A DNA stretch of 64,000 nt from Intestinimonas sp. (GTDB lineage Bacteria > Bacillota > Clostridia > Oscillospirales > Oscillospiraceae): positions 1-64,000 of the forward strand of contig JALCSB010000007.1 in assembly GCA_022653075.1 (NCBI GenBank), in the 5' to 3' direction. Under the pieces are notes generated by a model that was given only the letters and a program-made list of their open reading frames with translations, ran no database searches and was not told the DNA's origin. The first letter of the stretch is position 1; every line of letters begins with the position of its first letter. The position numbers and the translations under genes were made by a program. This document shows, piece after piece, positions 43,109 to 52,155 of the stretch.

Positions 43109-44050
43109 TCAGTCCAGACGGAGACGGGGGTCCATGTACTGGTTAATGAGATCGGCCAAAGCATTCACCGCCACCACCCAAGCCGCCAGAATGACCACGA
43201 TAGCCTGTACCACGGGGTAATCCCGGGAGGAAATGGAGGCCAGGAGCAGCCGACCGATGCCGGGTACGGTGAATACCTGTTCGATAATGATGCTACCCGC
43301 TAGAATCTCCGCCATAGAGACCCCGATAAAGGTGATCACGGGCAGTATAGCGTTGCGCAGTACGTGACGGTGCAGCGCGGCCCTCCGGGTGCTGCCCCGG
43401 CTGTAGGCCGTACGGACGTAATCGCGCCCCATCTGGTCCAGTATGGAAGCACGGAGCATCTTCACCGTCATGGCGACGCGGGGTAGCGCAATGGAGAGCG
43501 CGGGGAAAAAAAGATAAAGAAAAAAACGACCGGGACTGTCTGAAAAGGCAATAAAATCACCGGGCACAAACAGCCGCAGCAGGATTCCAAAACTATACAT
43601 CAGCAGAATGCCCAGAAAAAAAGCCGGCACAGACATGACCACCTGATCCACCACGGTCACACATCGGTCAAAAAAGCCGCCCTCCTTCCGGGCGGCATAA
43701 ATGCCAAGCGGGAGCGAGAAAGCCACCATGAGCAGAAAAGCCATTCCGGTCAGTGCAGCCGTAACAGGCAGCTTCTGCGCAATCATCCCGGAGACCGGAA
43801 GGTTGTAGCTGTAGGATGTACCCATATCACCATGGACGAAACCGGACAGCCACAGGCCATATCGCACCAGCACGGGGCGGTCCAGCCCCAGCCGGGTCCG
43901 GAGGGCCGCCGCCGCCTCGGGGGTGACGTTGGTGCCCAACAGCTGGGTAGTCGGATCACCGGAGATAATCTGGAAGGCAAGGAAGGCGAGGAGTGAAACG
44001 ATGAACAAAGTAATAATGAGAGTCAGGAGTTTTCTGAGAAAAGGTCTCAT
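43109..44050 (-). CDS. Peptide/nickel ABC importer permease (OppB/DppB type)
   Basis: 313 residues with an N-terminal membrane segment and five more. It carries QIISGDPTTQLLG near the start, the long extracytoplasmic loop (LRTRLGLDRPVLVRYGLWLSGFVHGDMG) and the contact motif RTAYSRGSTRRAALHRHVLRNAILPVITF. All fit the DppB family. Between the binding protein and the second permease in the operon. Confidence 0.92.
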   Translation of the reverse strand: MRPFLRKLLTLIITLFIVSLLAFLAFQIISGDPTTQLLGTNVTPEAAAALRTRLGLDRPVLVRYGLWLSGFVHGDMGTSYSYNLPVSGMIAQKLPVTAALTGMAFLLMVAFSLPLGIYAARKEGGFFDRCVTVVDQVVMSVPAFFLGILLMYSFGILLRLFVPGDFIAFSDSPGRFFLYLFFPALSIALPRVAMTVKMLRASILDQMGRDYVRTAYSRGSTRRAALHRHVLRNAILPVITFIGVSMAEILAGSIIIEQVFTVPGIGRLLLASISSRDYPVVQAIVVILAAWVVAVNALADLINQYMDPRLRLD

Positions 44051-44097
44051 CTCCCCGCCTTCTTTCCGTTCTGATTTTTTCCGGCTGAACCGAGTTT

Positions 44098-45678
44098 TTA
44101 CTTTACATAGTGAATGGCGGACAAGTCAATGACATACAGAGGGTAGAATTTGAAGCCGTCCAAATCCGTCTTGAGAACTACAAAGTCCGCCAGATCCTGA
44201 ATATAGACGTTGGCCGCCGTCTCGGTGAGGATGCGCTCGCACTTCTTGTACAACTCCGTCTGCTGGCTGTCGTCCGTGGAGGCCCGCGCTGCGGCAAACG
44301 TCTGGTCATACTCCGAATTGCTGTAATTAATCATGTTCTTGGAACTGGTAGAGGTCCAGCGCTCCAGCATGGCGCTGGCGGTCAGTGTGGAGGCATCAAA
44401 ACCGATCACAGTGGCCTCAAAGTCACGGTTCTGATACACATCCGACAGCCAGGTGTTCCAGTCCACCTCCTGGATGTTCGCGGTGACCCCCACGGCCTTC
44501 AGCTGCTCCACCAGAACCTGTGCGGCGTCCACATGCGGTGTATAGTTGGAGGGAACTTTGATGGTGAACGTAAACCCATCGGGGTAGCCCGCCTCGGTCA
44601 GAAGCTGCTTGGCCTTGGTTGTGTCGCAGGTATAGTAGGTGCTCAGCGACGGATCAAAATACTTCGTGAAGGCCGGATACATGGAGGAACCCACCCGGGT
44701 ACCATGGCCGTCCGCCGTCAGCGACATCAGTCCATCCACATCCACGGCATAGCACAGGGCCTGACGTACTTTCTCGTTGTTAAAGGGATCCGCCGCATTG
44801 TTGAGATACAGCGCCTGCACCAGATTCATAGTTCCCTCCAACACGTTGTACTCCTTGGGAAGCCCCTGCTCCTGGCTGAGTGTCAAATGTGCGTACAGAT
44901 CCACGGATCCTGCATTCAGTGCGGTCATCACGGCGGTGGCGTCCTCATAGATCTTGTAAGTCACCTTGTCCAGATAAGCAGGCGTACCATAGTAATCGGC
45001 GAATTTCTCCAGCACTACGTTCTCCTGTACACTGCGTGAGATGAACTGGAAGGGACCGGTGCCGACAGGCTGAGTGGCGTTGTCCGTATAATCCGCGGGA
45101 ACAATATAGACGTAGGCCACATAGCTGATGAAGTCGGGATTTGGCGCGCTGAGCGTCACCTTGACGGTATGCGCATCCGGTGCAGAAACATCCGTGACAG
45201 CAGAAAGCGCCGCCACCAGTGCGGAATCCACTGATGTTGCGGCGCAGGTATTAAAAGAGTAAATCACATCGTCTGTGGTCACCGTCTCACCATTATGGAA
45301 CTTCACGCCGTCGCGCAGCACAAAGGTATAGGTGAGTCCATCATCGGAGACGGAGTAGTCCGAGGCAACTGCGGATACGAAGTCACCTTCGGAGTTGGGC
45401 TTGACAAGCCCCTCGTAGACGTTGAATAAGACCTCTCTGGTTCCTGCCGCCGTGATCTGATAGGGGTCAAGACTTTCATCCAGGTCCTGGGAAATTCCGA
45501 CGGTAATCTCTCCGCCGGTTACGATCTCCCCGGAAGAGCTGTTTTCGTCGCTGCCCGCAGGCGTCACGGCAGGGCTGCCGGACGTTTTTCCGGCCCCGGA
45601 GCTGGTGCCTCCGCATGCGCAGAGTGCGCCGCCCAGAACCGTCGCGGACAGGAAAAGAGCAAGAATCTGCTTTTTCAT
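44098..45678 (-). CDS. Peptide/nickel ABC importer substrate-binding lipoprotein (SBP_bac_5)
   Basis: 526 residues. Lipoprotein signal with lipobox GALCAC near residue 21, then a Gly/Ser-rich linker. Family-5 binding-protein signatures include LFNVYEGLVKPNSEG, YTFVLRDGVKFHNGETVTTDDVIYSFN and a C-terminal YVIDLSAIHYVK. Family 5 proteins bind oligopeptides, dipeptides, nickel chelates or glycosides; the ligand is not readable. First gene of the operon with a promoter in the region after 45678. Because a LarA-like (nickel-enzyme family) protein is encoded further right, nickel uptake deserves mention as an alternative, but the sequence does not favour it. Confidence 0.92.
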   Translation of the reverse strand: MKKQILALFLSATVLGGALCACGGTSSGAGKTSGSPAVTPAGSDENSSSGEIVTGGEITVGISQDLDESLDPYQITAAGTREVLFNVYEGLVKPNSEGDFVSAVASDYSVSDDGLTYTFVLRDGVKFHNGETVTTDDVIYSFNTCAATSVDSALVAALSAVTDVSAPDAHTVKVTLSAPNPDFISYVAYVYIVPADYTDNATQPVGTGPFQFISRSVQENVVLEKFADYYGTPAYLDKVTYKIYEDATAVMTALNAGSVDLYAHLTLSQEQGLPKEYNVLEGTMNLVQALYLNNAADPFNNEKVRQALCYAVDVDGLMSLTADGHGTRVGSSMYPAFTKYFDPSLSTYYTCDTTKAKQLLTEAGYPDGFTFTIKVPSNYTPHVDAAQVLVEQLKAVGVTANIQEVDWNTWLSDVYQNRDFEATVIGFDASTLTASAMLERWTSTSSKNMINYSNSEYDQTFAAARASTDDSQQTELYKKCERILTETAANVYIQDLADFVVLKTDLDGFKFYPLYVIDLSAIHYVK

Positions 45679-45888
45679 TTTGCTTCTCCTTCCGCCGTTT
45701 CATGGAAACGGTGTTACAACAAAAATAACTTCTCCCATTATTAATTTGTCGTGCCTTATTGTATGACAACCGCCGGGTAATTACAAGCTTATTTTTAAAA
45801 AATATCCGGATATTTTTTAAAAAGCACAGCGAAAATCCGTCATTTTCACTTAATTTTGCCCTCATCAGCGTACAGAATAAAAACGCGC

Positions 45889-45914
45889 CGCACAGCAAAA
45901 TTTGCTGTACGGCA
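45889..45914 (-). terminator. Terminator after the desulfoferrodoxin gene
   Basis: GCCGCACAGCAAA pairs with TTTGCTGTACGGC (one mismatch). On the minus strand it is followed by GCGTTTTTATTC. Confidence 0.75.
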
Positions 45915-45929
45915 CGCAATCATTGGAAT

Positions 45930-46310
45930 TCAGATTTCCTTTTTCCACAGGCCGTGGAGATTGCAGTAGGCATAGGCCGCCACCGGGCGGTCCGCATCCA
46001 GAGCAAACACCGCTCTGGGCTCGGCGCCGGGCTTCAGGCATTTGCGCTGACCTCCCTGCTCCGTTTCAAGATAAATCCACTGAATGAAGTGCTTCTCCTC
46101 CATAGGATGAGGTGTGCTGCCCACCGTCACCGTGACCAAATTTCCGCTGACCGAAACAACTGGGACATGTTTTTCCGCGCTTGCATCCACACTGCCCGGA
46201 ACCAGCTCGGTCATCGGCTCGCCGCAACAGACTACGGGTACCCCGGAAGCGTGGATCATTCCAATGAGATTACCGCAGTGCTTACAGATAAAAAAACGTT
46301 TTCCATCCAT
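45930..46310 (-). CDS. dfx: Desulfoferrodoxin-type superoxide reductase
   Basis: 126 residues, full length for the two-iron class. The N-terminal desulforedoxin domain has FICKHCGNLIG and VVCCGEPM, the four Cys ligands of centre I. The catalytic domain has EKHVPVV, HPMEEKHFIQWIYLE and YCNLHGLWK, giving the four His and one Cys of centre II; the Glu of EKH is the usual loop residue. It reduces superoxide to peroxide without making oxygen, an anaerobe's defence. Stands alone with its own terminator. Confidence 0.95.
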   Translation of the reverse strand: MDGKRFFICKHCGNLIGMIHASGVPVVCCGEPMTELVPGSVDASAEKHVPVVSVSGNLVTVTVGSTPHPMEEKHFIQWIYLETEQGGQRKCLKPGAEPRAVFALDADRPVAAYAYCNLHGLWKKEI

Positions 46311-46333
46311 GATAAACCCTCCATTCTTTTAAA

Positions 46334-46376
46334 CGGCCCGAAAGCGAAGGGCAGACCGATTTGCGCTTTCGGGCCG
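46334..46376 (-). promoter_or_regulatory. Strong hairpin in the dfx leader
   Basis: Thirteen-base perfect arms CGGCCCGAAAGCG and CGCTTTCGGGCCG with a 17-base loop. On the minus strand it is followed by TTTAAAAGAATGGAGGG, so it could terminate upstream transcription just before the dfx ribosome-binding site GGAGGG. Confidence 0.55.
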
Positions 46377-46583
46377 AGCCGCTATTTTTCGTCTAATTGT
46401 CCCTTTTTACCTTTTCAGTTTATCATATATTTGTAATATGTCAACAATTTTCCTGTGGATGTAACCGCTTTTTTGTGCTACGCTTTCTTCCCTTGAAAAG
46501 CCCGGGAAAGACTGCAATCTGCCGCCAGAATTGACGCTTATCTCATCCCGTAAATGCATTTTTCTCAGCTTCCCACGACAAAA

Positions 46584-46615
46584 GATAGGAGACACGGAAC
46601 CCCGCATCTCCTATC
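46584..46615 (-). terminator. Terminator of the hydroxyacid operon
   Basis: GATAGGAGA pairs with TCTCCTATC; on the minus strand TTTTGTC follows. It lies about 57 bases past the last stop codon of the operon. Confidence 0.6.
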
Positions 46616-46671
46616 CCTATCCTATAAAACCGATAGACCTTGTTCCATCATACAGTATAGAAAATCAGGAA

Positions 46672-47874
46672 TCAGTCAATCGTGATAGTTTCCGCTTCTT
46701 TCATTGCTTTTTCTGTTAGTTCATTGCCAATGCCGGGCAGATCCGGCACTTCATAAAAGCCATTTTCAGGCATGTGATCATATTTGCAAAGAGCGCGAAT
46801 TTCTTCTTTAAGGGCGCCCTCGTGCAGCTCATGAATCAAAAAGTTTGGAATTACAGCCTCCAACTGGAGCGTCGCCGCCGTGGCAATAGGACCGCCGCAT
46901 ACATGAATCTGTACGCCTGCGTCGTAGACATTCGCCATATCACAGATTTTCTTAACTTCAGTCAGGCCACCGGCCACACAGAGGTCAGGCTGAATGACCT
47001 GCAGAGCACGCTGCTCCAAAAACTCCCGGAATCCCCAGCGGGTCGTAATACGCTCGCCGGACGCAATCGGAATGTTAACTTTTTCTCTAATTTCACGCAT
47101 ACAGCCGGCATTCGTGGGATCGGTTGCCTCTTCCATGTAATAAATGCCCAAAGGCTCCAATTTTGTGCCGAGCTGAATGGCCGTGTTGGTATCCGAAAAA
47201 GCGTGCAGTTCAATGATGATATCCAGATCACTGCCGCCAACATCACGCATGGCTTTTACGCGCTCATATGCAGTATTGAGTACATTGGGGGACAGGGAAC
47301 CGCGGGTACGCCAGTCCGGGTCCGGTTTAGGCTCTCTGGCATAGACGTAATCCGGCTTAACGCACATAGGATCCACCTTAATTGCGGTATATCCTTGCTT
47401 CATCGCCTTCTCCGTTGCAGCGGCATACTCCTCAGGTTTGGCAATATTGCGGTGAACGTCATCCCAGTCAAATTGCAGTTGGCTGGCATAAGCGCGAAGT
47501 TTAGCATTGGTTTTCCCGCCTAACAGCTGATAGCAGGGGACGCCCAGGGCCTTGCCCTTAATGTCCCAGATGGCGATATCCAGCGCGCTCACAGCTCCCT
47601 GGAACACAATGCCGCCGCAGTCACGTCCCTGGCCCCAGAACGTATTGCGCTTGAACATCTCCCATAACGCTTCACTCTCCATGGGGTCCCAGCCTATCAT
47701 CAGTTTGGCCAGATCACGAGTCTGACCGATTCCGCCATACTTGCTTTTGCCGTATGCAAAGCCGACTTCGCCAAAGCCGGAGATTCCTTCATCGGTATTC
47801 ACTCTTACAAAAATAGGATCCAGCAATGGATTTCCTGTGGTGCATTGAAAAATGTTAACGCTTGTAATTTTCAT
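46672..47874 (-). CDS. Mandelate racemase/muconate lactonising enzyme superfamily protein (dehydratase-like)
   Basis: 400 residues from ATG 47874 (AAAGGAG about 11 bases upstream). The capping domain is followed by a barrel with AIKVDPM (catalytic Lys region), metal ligands IIELHAF, EEATDP and SGERITTRWGF, a D-x-H dyad region IQPDLCVAGGL and IHVCGGPIATAATLQLEA. The ligand triad Glu-Glu-Glu and the C-terminal His fit the galactonate dehydratase/ManD-like branch rather than true mandelate racemase. Such enzymes abstract the proton next to a carboxylate, for dehydration of sugar acids or racemisation. It is the last gene of the operon, after the TRAP transporter, whose typical ligands are carboxylates. 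No keto-deoxy-acid aldolase or kinase lies nearby, so a classic aldonate route is not supported. Confidence 0.88.
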   Translation of the reverse strand: MKITSVNIFQCTTGNPLLDPIFVRVNTDEGISGFGEVGFAYGKSKYGGIGQTRDLAKLMIGWDPMESEALWEMFKRNTFWGQGRDCGGIVFQGAVSALDIAIWDIKGKALGVPCYQLLGGKTNAKLRAYASQLQFDWDDVHRNIAKPEEYAAATEKAMKQGYTAIKVDPMCVKPDYVYAREPKPDPDWRTRGSLSPNVLNTAYERVKAMRDVGGSDLDIIIELHAFSDTNTAIQLGTKLEPLGIYYMEEATDPTNAGCMREIREKVNIPIASGERITTRWGFREFLEQRALQVIQPDLCVAGGLTEVKKICDMANVYDAGVQIHVCGGPIATAATLQLEAVIPNFLIHELHEGALKEEIRALCKYDHMPENGFYEVPDLPGIGNELTEKAMKEAETITID

Positions 47875-47911
47875 TTTATGTTTAACTCCTTTGCGTTTTG
47901 ACGAAATCAAG

Positions 47912-49192
47912 CTACTTAAACAGATTCAGCAAACCCATACTGACGCCGGGAACATAGCCCACTACAAACATGGCTATAAGCATAGCGATAAGGAAAGGAA
48001 TTGCTCTTTTTACGATGACAAGCATATCCAGCCCCGTCATAGAGGTTGCCACAAACAGGTTTACCGCTACCGGCGGCGTGACGAACGCGATGGAAAGGGA
48101 CAGATCCATAACCAGGCCAAATTGTACCGGGTCCATACCCAAAGCGGTGACGACCGGCAGCAGGATGGGAGAAAAAATAACAATAGCCGGGGTAGTCTGC
48201 ACAAACATCCCCACAATAAGCAGCAAAATGAAGATGATGATCATGACAATGTAGATGTTGCTGGAGACACTCAGAATCGTGGCCTGAATTGCCTTCGTAA
48301 CCCCCATCATGGAAAAGACGGCGCCCAGGCTCGCGGCGGGAGCAAATACAAACATCATACCGCCCAGGAAGGGGATATTGCTTTTGTACATCTCCCAAAG
48401 GGCCTTAAAGTCCAGCTCCTTGTATATAAATTTGCCTACGATGATACCATATACCACTGCCACGACCGCGGCTTCCGTGGCGGTAAAAATACCGGAATAA
48501 ATTCCGCCCAGAATGATAACGGGCATCAGGAAGGCGAGCTTCGCGTTCCAAAGTTCTTTCAGAAAGTTCTTCATGGAGAACTTAACTCCGGTGCCTTCAT
48601 AGCCGTGCTTTTTGGCATATATATAGTTGACTACCATAAGCAGGCCGCCCACCAGAACTGCCGGTCCCCAGCCTGCCAGAAATAAATCACTGATGGAAAC
48701 GTTATTGGTGCATCCGTAAACCACCAGCGGATAGCTGGGAGGAACAATGATGCCAAGGCCGCCTGCCACGGCGCACAGGCCGGCGGCATAATACTTGTCA
48801 TAGCCGGCCCGGACCATCTGCGGAATCATAATGCCGCCGATCGCCGCCACGGTGGCGGGCGCGGAACCGGAAATGGCGCCGAAGAACATACAAGCCAGTA
48901 TCGTGGCCATGCCGAGGCCGCCTGTTGTGTTACCCAATACGGCGTTTGCAACCCGGATCAGCCGTTTGGAGATGCCGCCGGTGTCCATAATACTGCCTGC
49001 GATAATAAAGAAGGGGAGGGCCAGTAGGGTAAAGGAACCGACTCCTGTATACATCGCCTGAGAAATAAAGGTCATTGAAGTAACGGGGGTATGGAAAATA
49101 AGTAGAACCATGGAGCCTGCCAGCGCAATACCGATGGGGACACCAATCAGCAGCATCAGGAACATGGAACCGAAAAAGATCGCATATGCCAT
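47912..49192 (-). CDS. TRAP transporter large permease (DctM type)
   Basis: 426 residues with about 12 membrane segments. DctM features include FGSMFLMLLIGVPIGIALAGS at the start, ATILACMFFGAISGSAPATVAAIG and AGYDKYYAAGLCAVAGGLGIIVPPSYPLVVYG. It uses a sodium or proton gradient to drive uptake. It overlaps the DctQ gene by one base (ATGA-type), so both are translationally coupled. Confidence 0.95.
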   Translation of the reverse strand: MAYAIFFGSMFLMLLIGVPIGIALAGSMVLLIFHTPVTSMTFISQAMYTGVGSFTLLALPFFIIAGSIMDTGGISKRLIRVANAVLGNTTGGLGMATILACMFFGAISGSAPATVAAIGGIMIPQMVRAGYDKYYAAGLCAVAGGLGIIVPPSYPLVVYGCTNNVSISDLFLAGWGPAVLVGGLLMVVNYIYAKKHGYEGTGVKFSMKNFLKELWNAKLAFLMPVIILGGIYSGIFTATEAAVVAVVYGIIVGKFIYKELDFKALWEMYKSNIPFLGGMMFVFAPAASLGAVFSMMGVTKAIQATILSVSSNIYIVMIIIFILLLIVGMFVQTTPAIVIFSPILLPVVTALGMDPVQFGLVMDLSLSIAFVTPPVAVNLFVATSMTGLDMLVIVKRAIPFLIAMLIAMFVVGYVPGVSMGLLNLFK

Positions 49193-49791
49193 TATGCCTG
49201 CCCTCCCTTTTTCGTTTCATTTAATAACTCTTTCTGCTTCCTGTGTTCAGCCGCTTCTGCCTCCAGCTCATCCATGTCAATGGTCGGTTTCGATGCACCG
49301 AGCTGCTCCTCTTTCTCTTTGGTCAAACGAATAATATCCTGAATCAGACGGACCGCAGTAAGCAGGAAACAAAGGGGGATCATCACGTATGAGAGCGCTT
49401 TGGGAATACGCAGGATGGACGAGCACGCGCTTCTGGCGGCAAAATTATTCACCAAAGTCATCATCGGGAAGATGATATAAAGACTGAATGCAAAAAAGAT
49501 GATGTCATCGATGATCAGCAGAATCCTGCGGGCCTTAAATGGCACCGTTACGACAAATGCATCAATTTTAAGATGCTTTCTGTAAGTAACGGCGGCAGCC
49601 ACACCCAGATAAATCATCCAGACAAAAAGGATATCGGAAATTTCTTCCGTCCAAGTAAAGGAGTAATGAAACACATAGCGGGAAACTACTTGAACGAACA
49701 ATAACACAGTCATGCCCGCAAAAATCACGGCAGCAAAGTATATCTCAAAATTGTTTAAAAATTCTTTCCAGAACGGTGTCTTTTTGTTCAT
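49192..49791 (-). CDS. TRAP transporter small permease (DctQ type)
   Basis: 199 residues with four membrane segments in the first 160 and the motif VSRYVFHYSFTWTEEISDILFVWMIYLGVAAA typical of DctQ. The C-terminal 35 residues are charged and cytoplasmic (LEAEAAEHRKQKEL), longer than usual. It stabilises DctM and contacts the binding protein. Confidence 0.93.
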   Translation of the reverse strand: MNKKTPFWKEFLNNFEIYFAAVIFAGMTVLLFVQVVSRYVFHYSFTWTEEISDILFVWMIYLGVAAAVTYRKHLKIDAFVVTVPFKARRILLIIDDIIFFAFSLYIIFPMMTLVNNFAARSACSSILRIPKALSYVMIPLCFLLTAVRLIQDIIRLTKEKEEQLGASKPTIDMDELEAEAAEHRKQKELLNETKKGGQA

Positions 49792-49815
49792 ACCATACCT
49801 CTAATTATCAGTGCC

Positions 49816-49849
49816 TATGCGGCAGAAAATTATAATTTTCTGCCGCATA
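49816..49849 (-). promoter_or_regulatory. Intercistronic hairpin between dctP-like and dctQ-like genes
   Basis: TATGCGGCAGAAAATTA pairs perfectly with TAATTTTCTGCCGCATA, a 34-base palindrome in the 81-base gap. In the minus-strand message it lies just after the binding-protein gene. Such structures protect the upstream message or end part of transcription, which would give more binding protein than permease. Confidence 0.7.
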
Positions 49850-49872
49850 GAGCCGGCTTAGTTGTTAGTATC

Positions 49873-51003
49873 TTAGTCTTTGGCGGCCTCAGCAGCACTT
49901 ACAATTTGGTTGTAGCGGCTCTGGCCCATAGCATCTTTAATTTTGTCATACACCGGGGCAGCAGCATCTTTAAAGGTCTGTAGTTCTTCATCCGTGGGCT
50001 GGTATACGTCCATTTTGCTCTTTAATGTGTCCAAATCGGTTTGGACCGAGGTCTCCAGGCCTTTACGGCACAGAGTCGTGGCATCGGCGGCAACTTCTTT
50101 AAATAGGTTTTGCGTATCGGTATTCCAGGAGTTCCACATATCCTCAGAGCAGGCCATGGTGGTCAACGTATACGTGTGGTTGGTCAGCGTCAAATATTTT
50201 TGAACTTCATAGTACTTCTGCAGGACGATATTGCTCAGAGGGTTTTCCTGGGCATCCACCAGACCCTGCTGAAGGGCGCTGTACAGTTCGGAATAGGAAA
50301 CCGTTGTTACGTTGGTACCCAGCGCTTCAAAGGTGGCAATCTGGTAAGGGTCGGACTGCGTACGCATCTTAAGTCCCTTCATATCGGATGCGGTCTTGAT
50401 CTCGCCCCGGTTATTGGTGAGGTCACGGAATCCCATATCAAAATAGCACAGGACATGGACGCCGGTATCCTGGGCGATGTTGTCGGTAATGGTATCGGCC
50501 ATGCCGTTGTCCATGAATTTATAGGCCTGATTAAAATCGCTAAACAGGAAAGGCAGGTTAAATGGCATAAAGGCATCGGTATAGTCACCCCAGGAGCCCT
50601 GGTTCAAGGTGATAAATTCAAACGCACCCGTAGTCACGCCACTGATCATCTCGTCAGCGCTTCCACCCAGCTGAGCGTCAGTATAAATTTCCATGTTAAT
50701 CTTACCGCCGCTGCGCTCTTTGACCTGGTCACAGAAATACTGGATTGCCTCGCCGTAGCCGGGGGTCTGCAAAGTAGCGGCCTTTGCAGAGGTATTAACC
50801 TTATAGGTTGCCTCAGACAGATTGTCCACGTTATAGGAGCCGGAACTGCTTCCAGCCGAGGACTCGGTAGGAGCTGCGGAGCCGGAAGGGCTGACCGTAG
50901 CTGCGGAATTGTCACTTCCGGAAGAATCTCCGCCACAGCCGGACAGCAAAGTAAAGGCCATAGCCGTAGCCAGAGCGAGAGCAGTCATCTTTTTGATTTT
51001 CAT
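49873..51003 (-). CDS. TRAP transporter substrate-binding lipoprotein (DctP type)
   Basis: 376 residues. Lipoprotein signal with lipobox TLLSGC near residue 22, then a Ser-rich linker. DctP features include YFCDQVKERSGGKINMEIYTDAQLGG, GAFEFITLNQGSWGDYTDAFMPFNLPFLF, KMRTQSDPYQIATFEALGTNVTTVSYSELYSALQQGLVDAQENPLSNI. The conserved Arg in LKMRTQS pairs with the ligand carboxylate, so the imported compound is almost surely a carboxylic acid. It follows the dehydratase subunits in the operon. Confidence 0.94.
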   Translation of the reverse strand: MKIKKMTALALATAMAFTLLSGCGGDSSGSDNSAATVSPSGSAAPTESSAGSSSGSYNVDNLSEATYKVNTSAKAATLQTPGYGEAIQYFCDQVKERSGGKINMEIYTDAQLGGSADEMISGVTTGAFEFITLNQGSWGDYTDAFMPFNLPFLFSDFNQAYKFMDNGMADTITDNIAQDTGVHVLCYFDMGFRDLTNNRGEIKTASDMKGLKMRTQSDPYQIATFEALGTNVTTVSYSELYSALQQGLVDAQENPLSNIVLQKYYEVQKYLTLTNHTYTLTTMACSEDMWNSWNTDTQNLFKEVAADATTLCRKGLETSVQTDLDTLKSKMDVYQPTDEELQTFKDAAAPVYDKIKDAMGQSRYNQIVSAAEAAKD

Positions 51004-51036
51004 TGTTTTTCCTCCTAATTTTTTTATTTTATATAT

Positions 51037-52155
51037 TTAAAGCATCTCAAAAAATGCTTGAATCCTTGTCTCGGCCTGTGCCAGGCTCCCAACTTGCAGG
51101 TCAATTTCCTGGAATAGCGTTGGAATACCAGCTTCTTTCATGGCCGCTTTGATCAGCGGCAGGTCATACTCCTCAGGGTCGCAAAACTTCATCATACAGG
51201 CGATGACGCCGTCTGTACCCGTTCGCTTGGCAAGCGCTACCATTTGGGAAACTCGTTCTTTTTCCTCGCTGTGAGCCAGTGAACAGACCGTGTTTTTCCA
51301 CTGGGCAGCCAAACGTTGAAGGCCGTCTGTTCCGTCCGGGATTGGATTGCGGTACTGCCGGGTTTCCTGGCCGAGGTCATCAGCCACCACAGCCATATGA
51401 TTATCCTCCATGATCTGATACAATTCCAGTGGTTCTGCAAGAATTCCGGTAAGCAGAACCCGTTTTTCATGGCCCGAATAGACGGGAAGTTTCTTCAATT
51501 CGGCGATCAGCACCCGCATCAAAGTGGTATGAATCTGCTTGTCCATGAACCAGGCGCTTTTCATGATGAGATGGCGTACCCGGGGACGGATAATATCCAC
51601 ATGATCATTAGCCACCTGCGTAAATTCCATCATAACGCGGCTGTGTTCATTATAAATTTGAATTGCCTCTGATAGAGCCGTTTCGGTGACTTTTTGCCCT
51701 GAAATTTTTTCCAACTCACCGCGAATATGCGCTAGTTCACTGGAAAAAAACTCTACTCCCGCGTCGGTCTTATTCTGAGGATATGTGACAGCTAGCATAG
51801 GAATATTTTCCACTCCGACTTTCCAGTTCTGTGTAATACAGCGAAAGGTATCACACAGTGTTGGAATCATAACGGCAGACATTCCTTTATAGCTGTCTTG
51901 CAGACCATATTCCAGATTGGCCTGCATGATAGGACAGCAAAAGGCGGGAACATAACGCTTTGCACGGAACGGTTCAACCTGGCCGCCCCACATTCCCATT
52001 GGCAAAAACCCGGCGGCATACGCAAGCGGCTCCGGTGTATATACCGGGAAACAGCCCACCACTTTCTTTCCAGAGGCCAGCGCAGACTGAAACTGCCGCT
52101 GCGGGTACATCGCTGTATGTTCCAACTGCTGCAGAATGGTTTCAAGATTTGTCAT
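51037..52155 (-). CDS. 2-Hydroxyacyl-CoA dehydratase, β-type subunit (HgdB/FldC family)
   Basis: 372 residues, family PF06050 by pattern: GKKVVGCFPVYTPEPLAYAAGFLPMGMWGG, VPAFCCPIMQANLEYGL, AVMIPTLCDTF and VIACMMKFCDPEEYDLPLIKAAMKEAGIPTLFQEID. The cysteines in FCCP, TLCD and KFCD suit ligands of the [4Fe-4S] cluster that carries the radical electron. With the α-type subunit it removes water from a (R)-2-hydroxyacyl-CoA to give the (E)-2-enoyl-CoA, after one-electron activation by the ATPase at 59346. Its ATG overlaps the stop of the preceding subunit. Confidence 0.9.
   Translation of the reverse strand: MTNLETILQQLEHTAMYPQRQFQSALASGKKVVGCFPVYTPEPLAYAAGFLPMGMWGGQVEPFRAKRYVPAFCCPIMQANLEYGLQDSYKGMSAVMIPTLCDTFRCITQNWKVGVENIPMLAVTYPQNKTDAGVEFFSSELAHIRGELEKISGQKVTETALSEAIQIYNEHSRVMMEFTQVANDHVDIIRPRVRHLIMKSAWFMDKQIHTTLMRVLIAELKKLPVYSGHEKRVLLTGILAEPLELYQIMEDNHMAVVADDLGQETRQYRNPIPDGTDGLQRLAAQWKNTVCSLAHSEEKERVSQMVALAKRTGTDGVIACMMKFCDPEEYDLPLIKAAMKEAGIPTLFQEIDLQVGSLAQAETRIQAFFEML

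Larger units (their letters stand above)
46311..46671. other. Intergenic stretch between the hydroxyacid operon and dfx
   Basis: 361 bases without a gene. It holds a terminator-like hairpin (46584-46615), then a strong stem CGGCCCGAAAGCG/CGCTTTCGGGCCG at 46334-46376, 24 bases before the dfx start codon. The second stem lies in the dfx leader and might attenuate it or end readthrough from the long operon. Confidence 0.5.
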
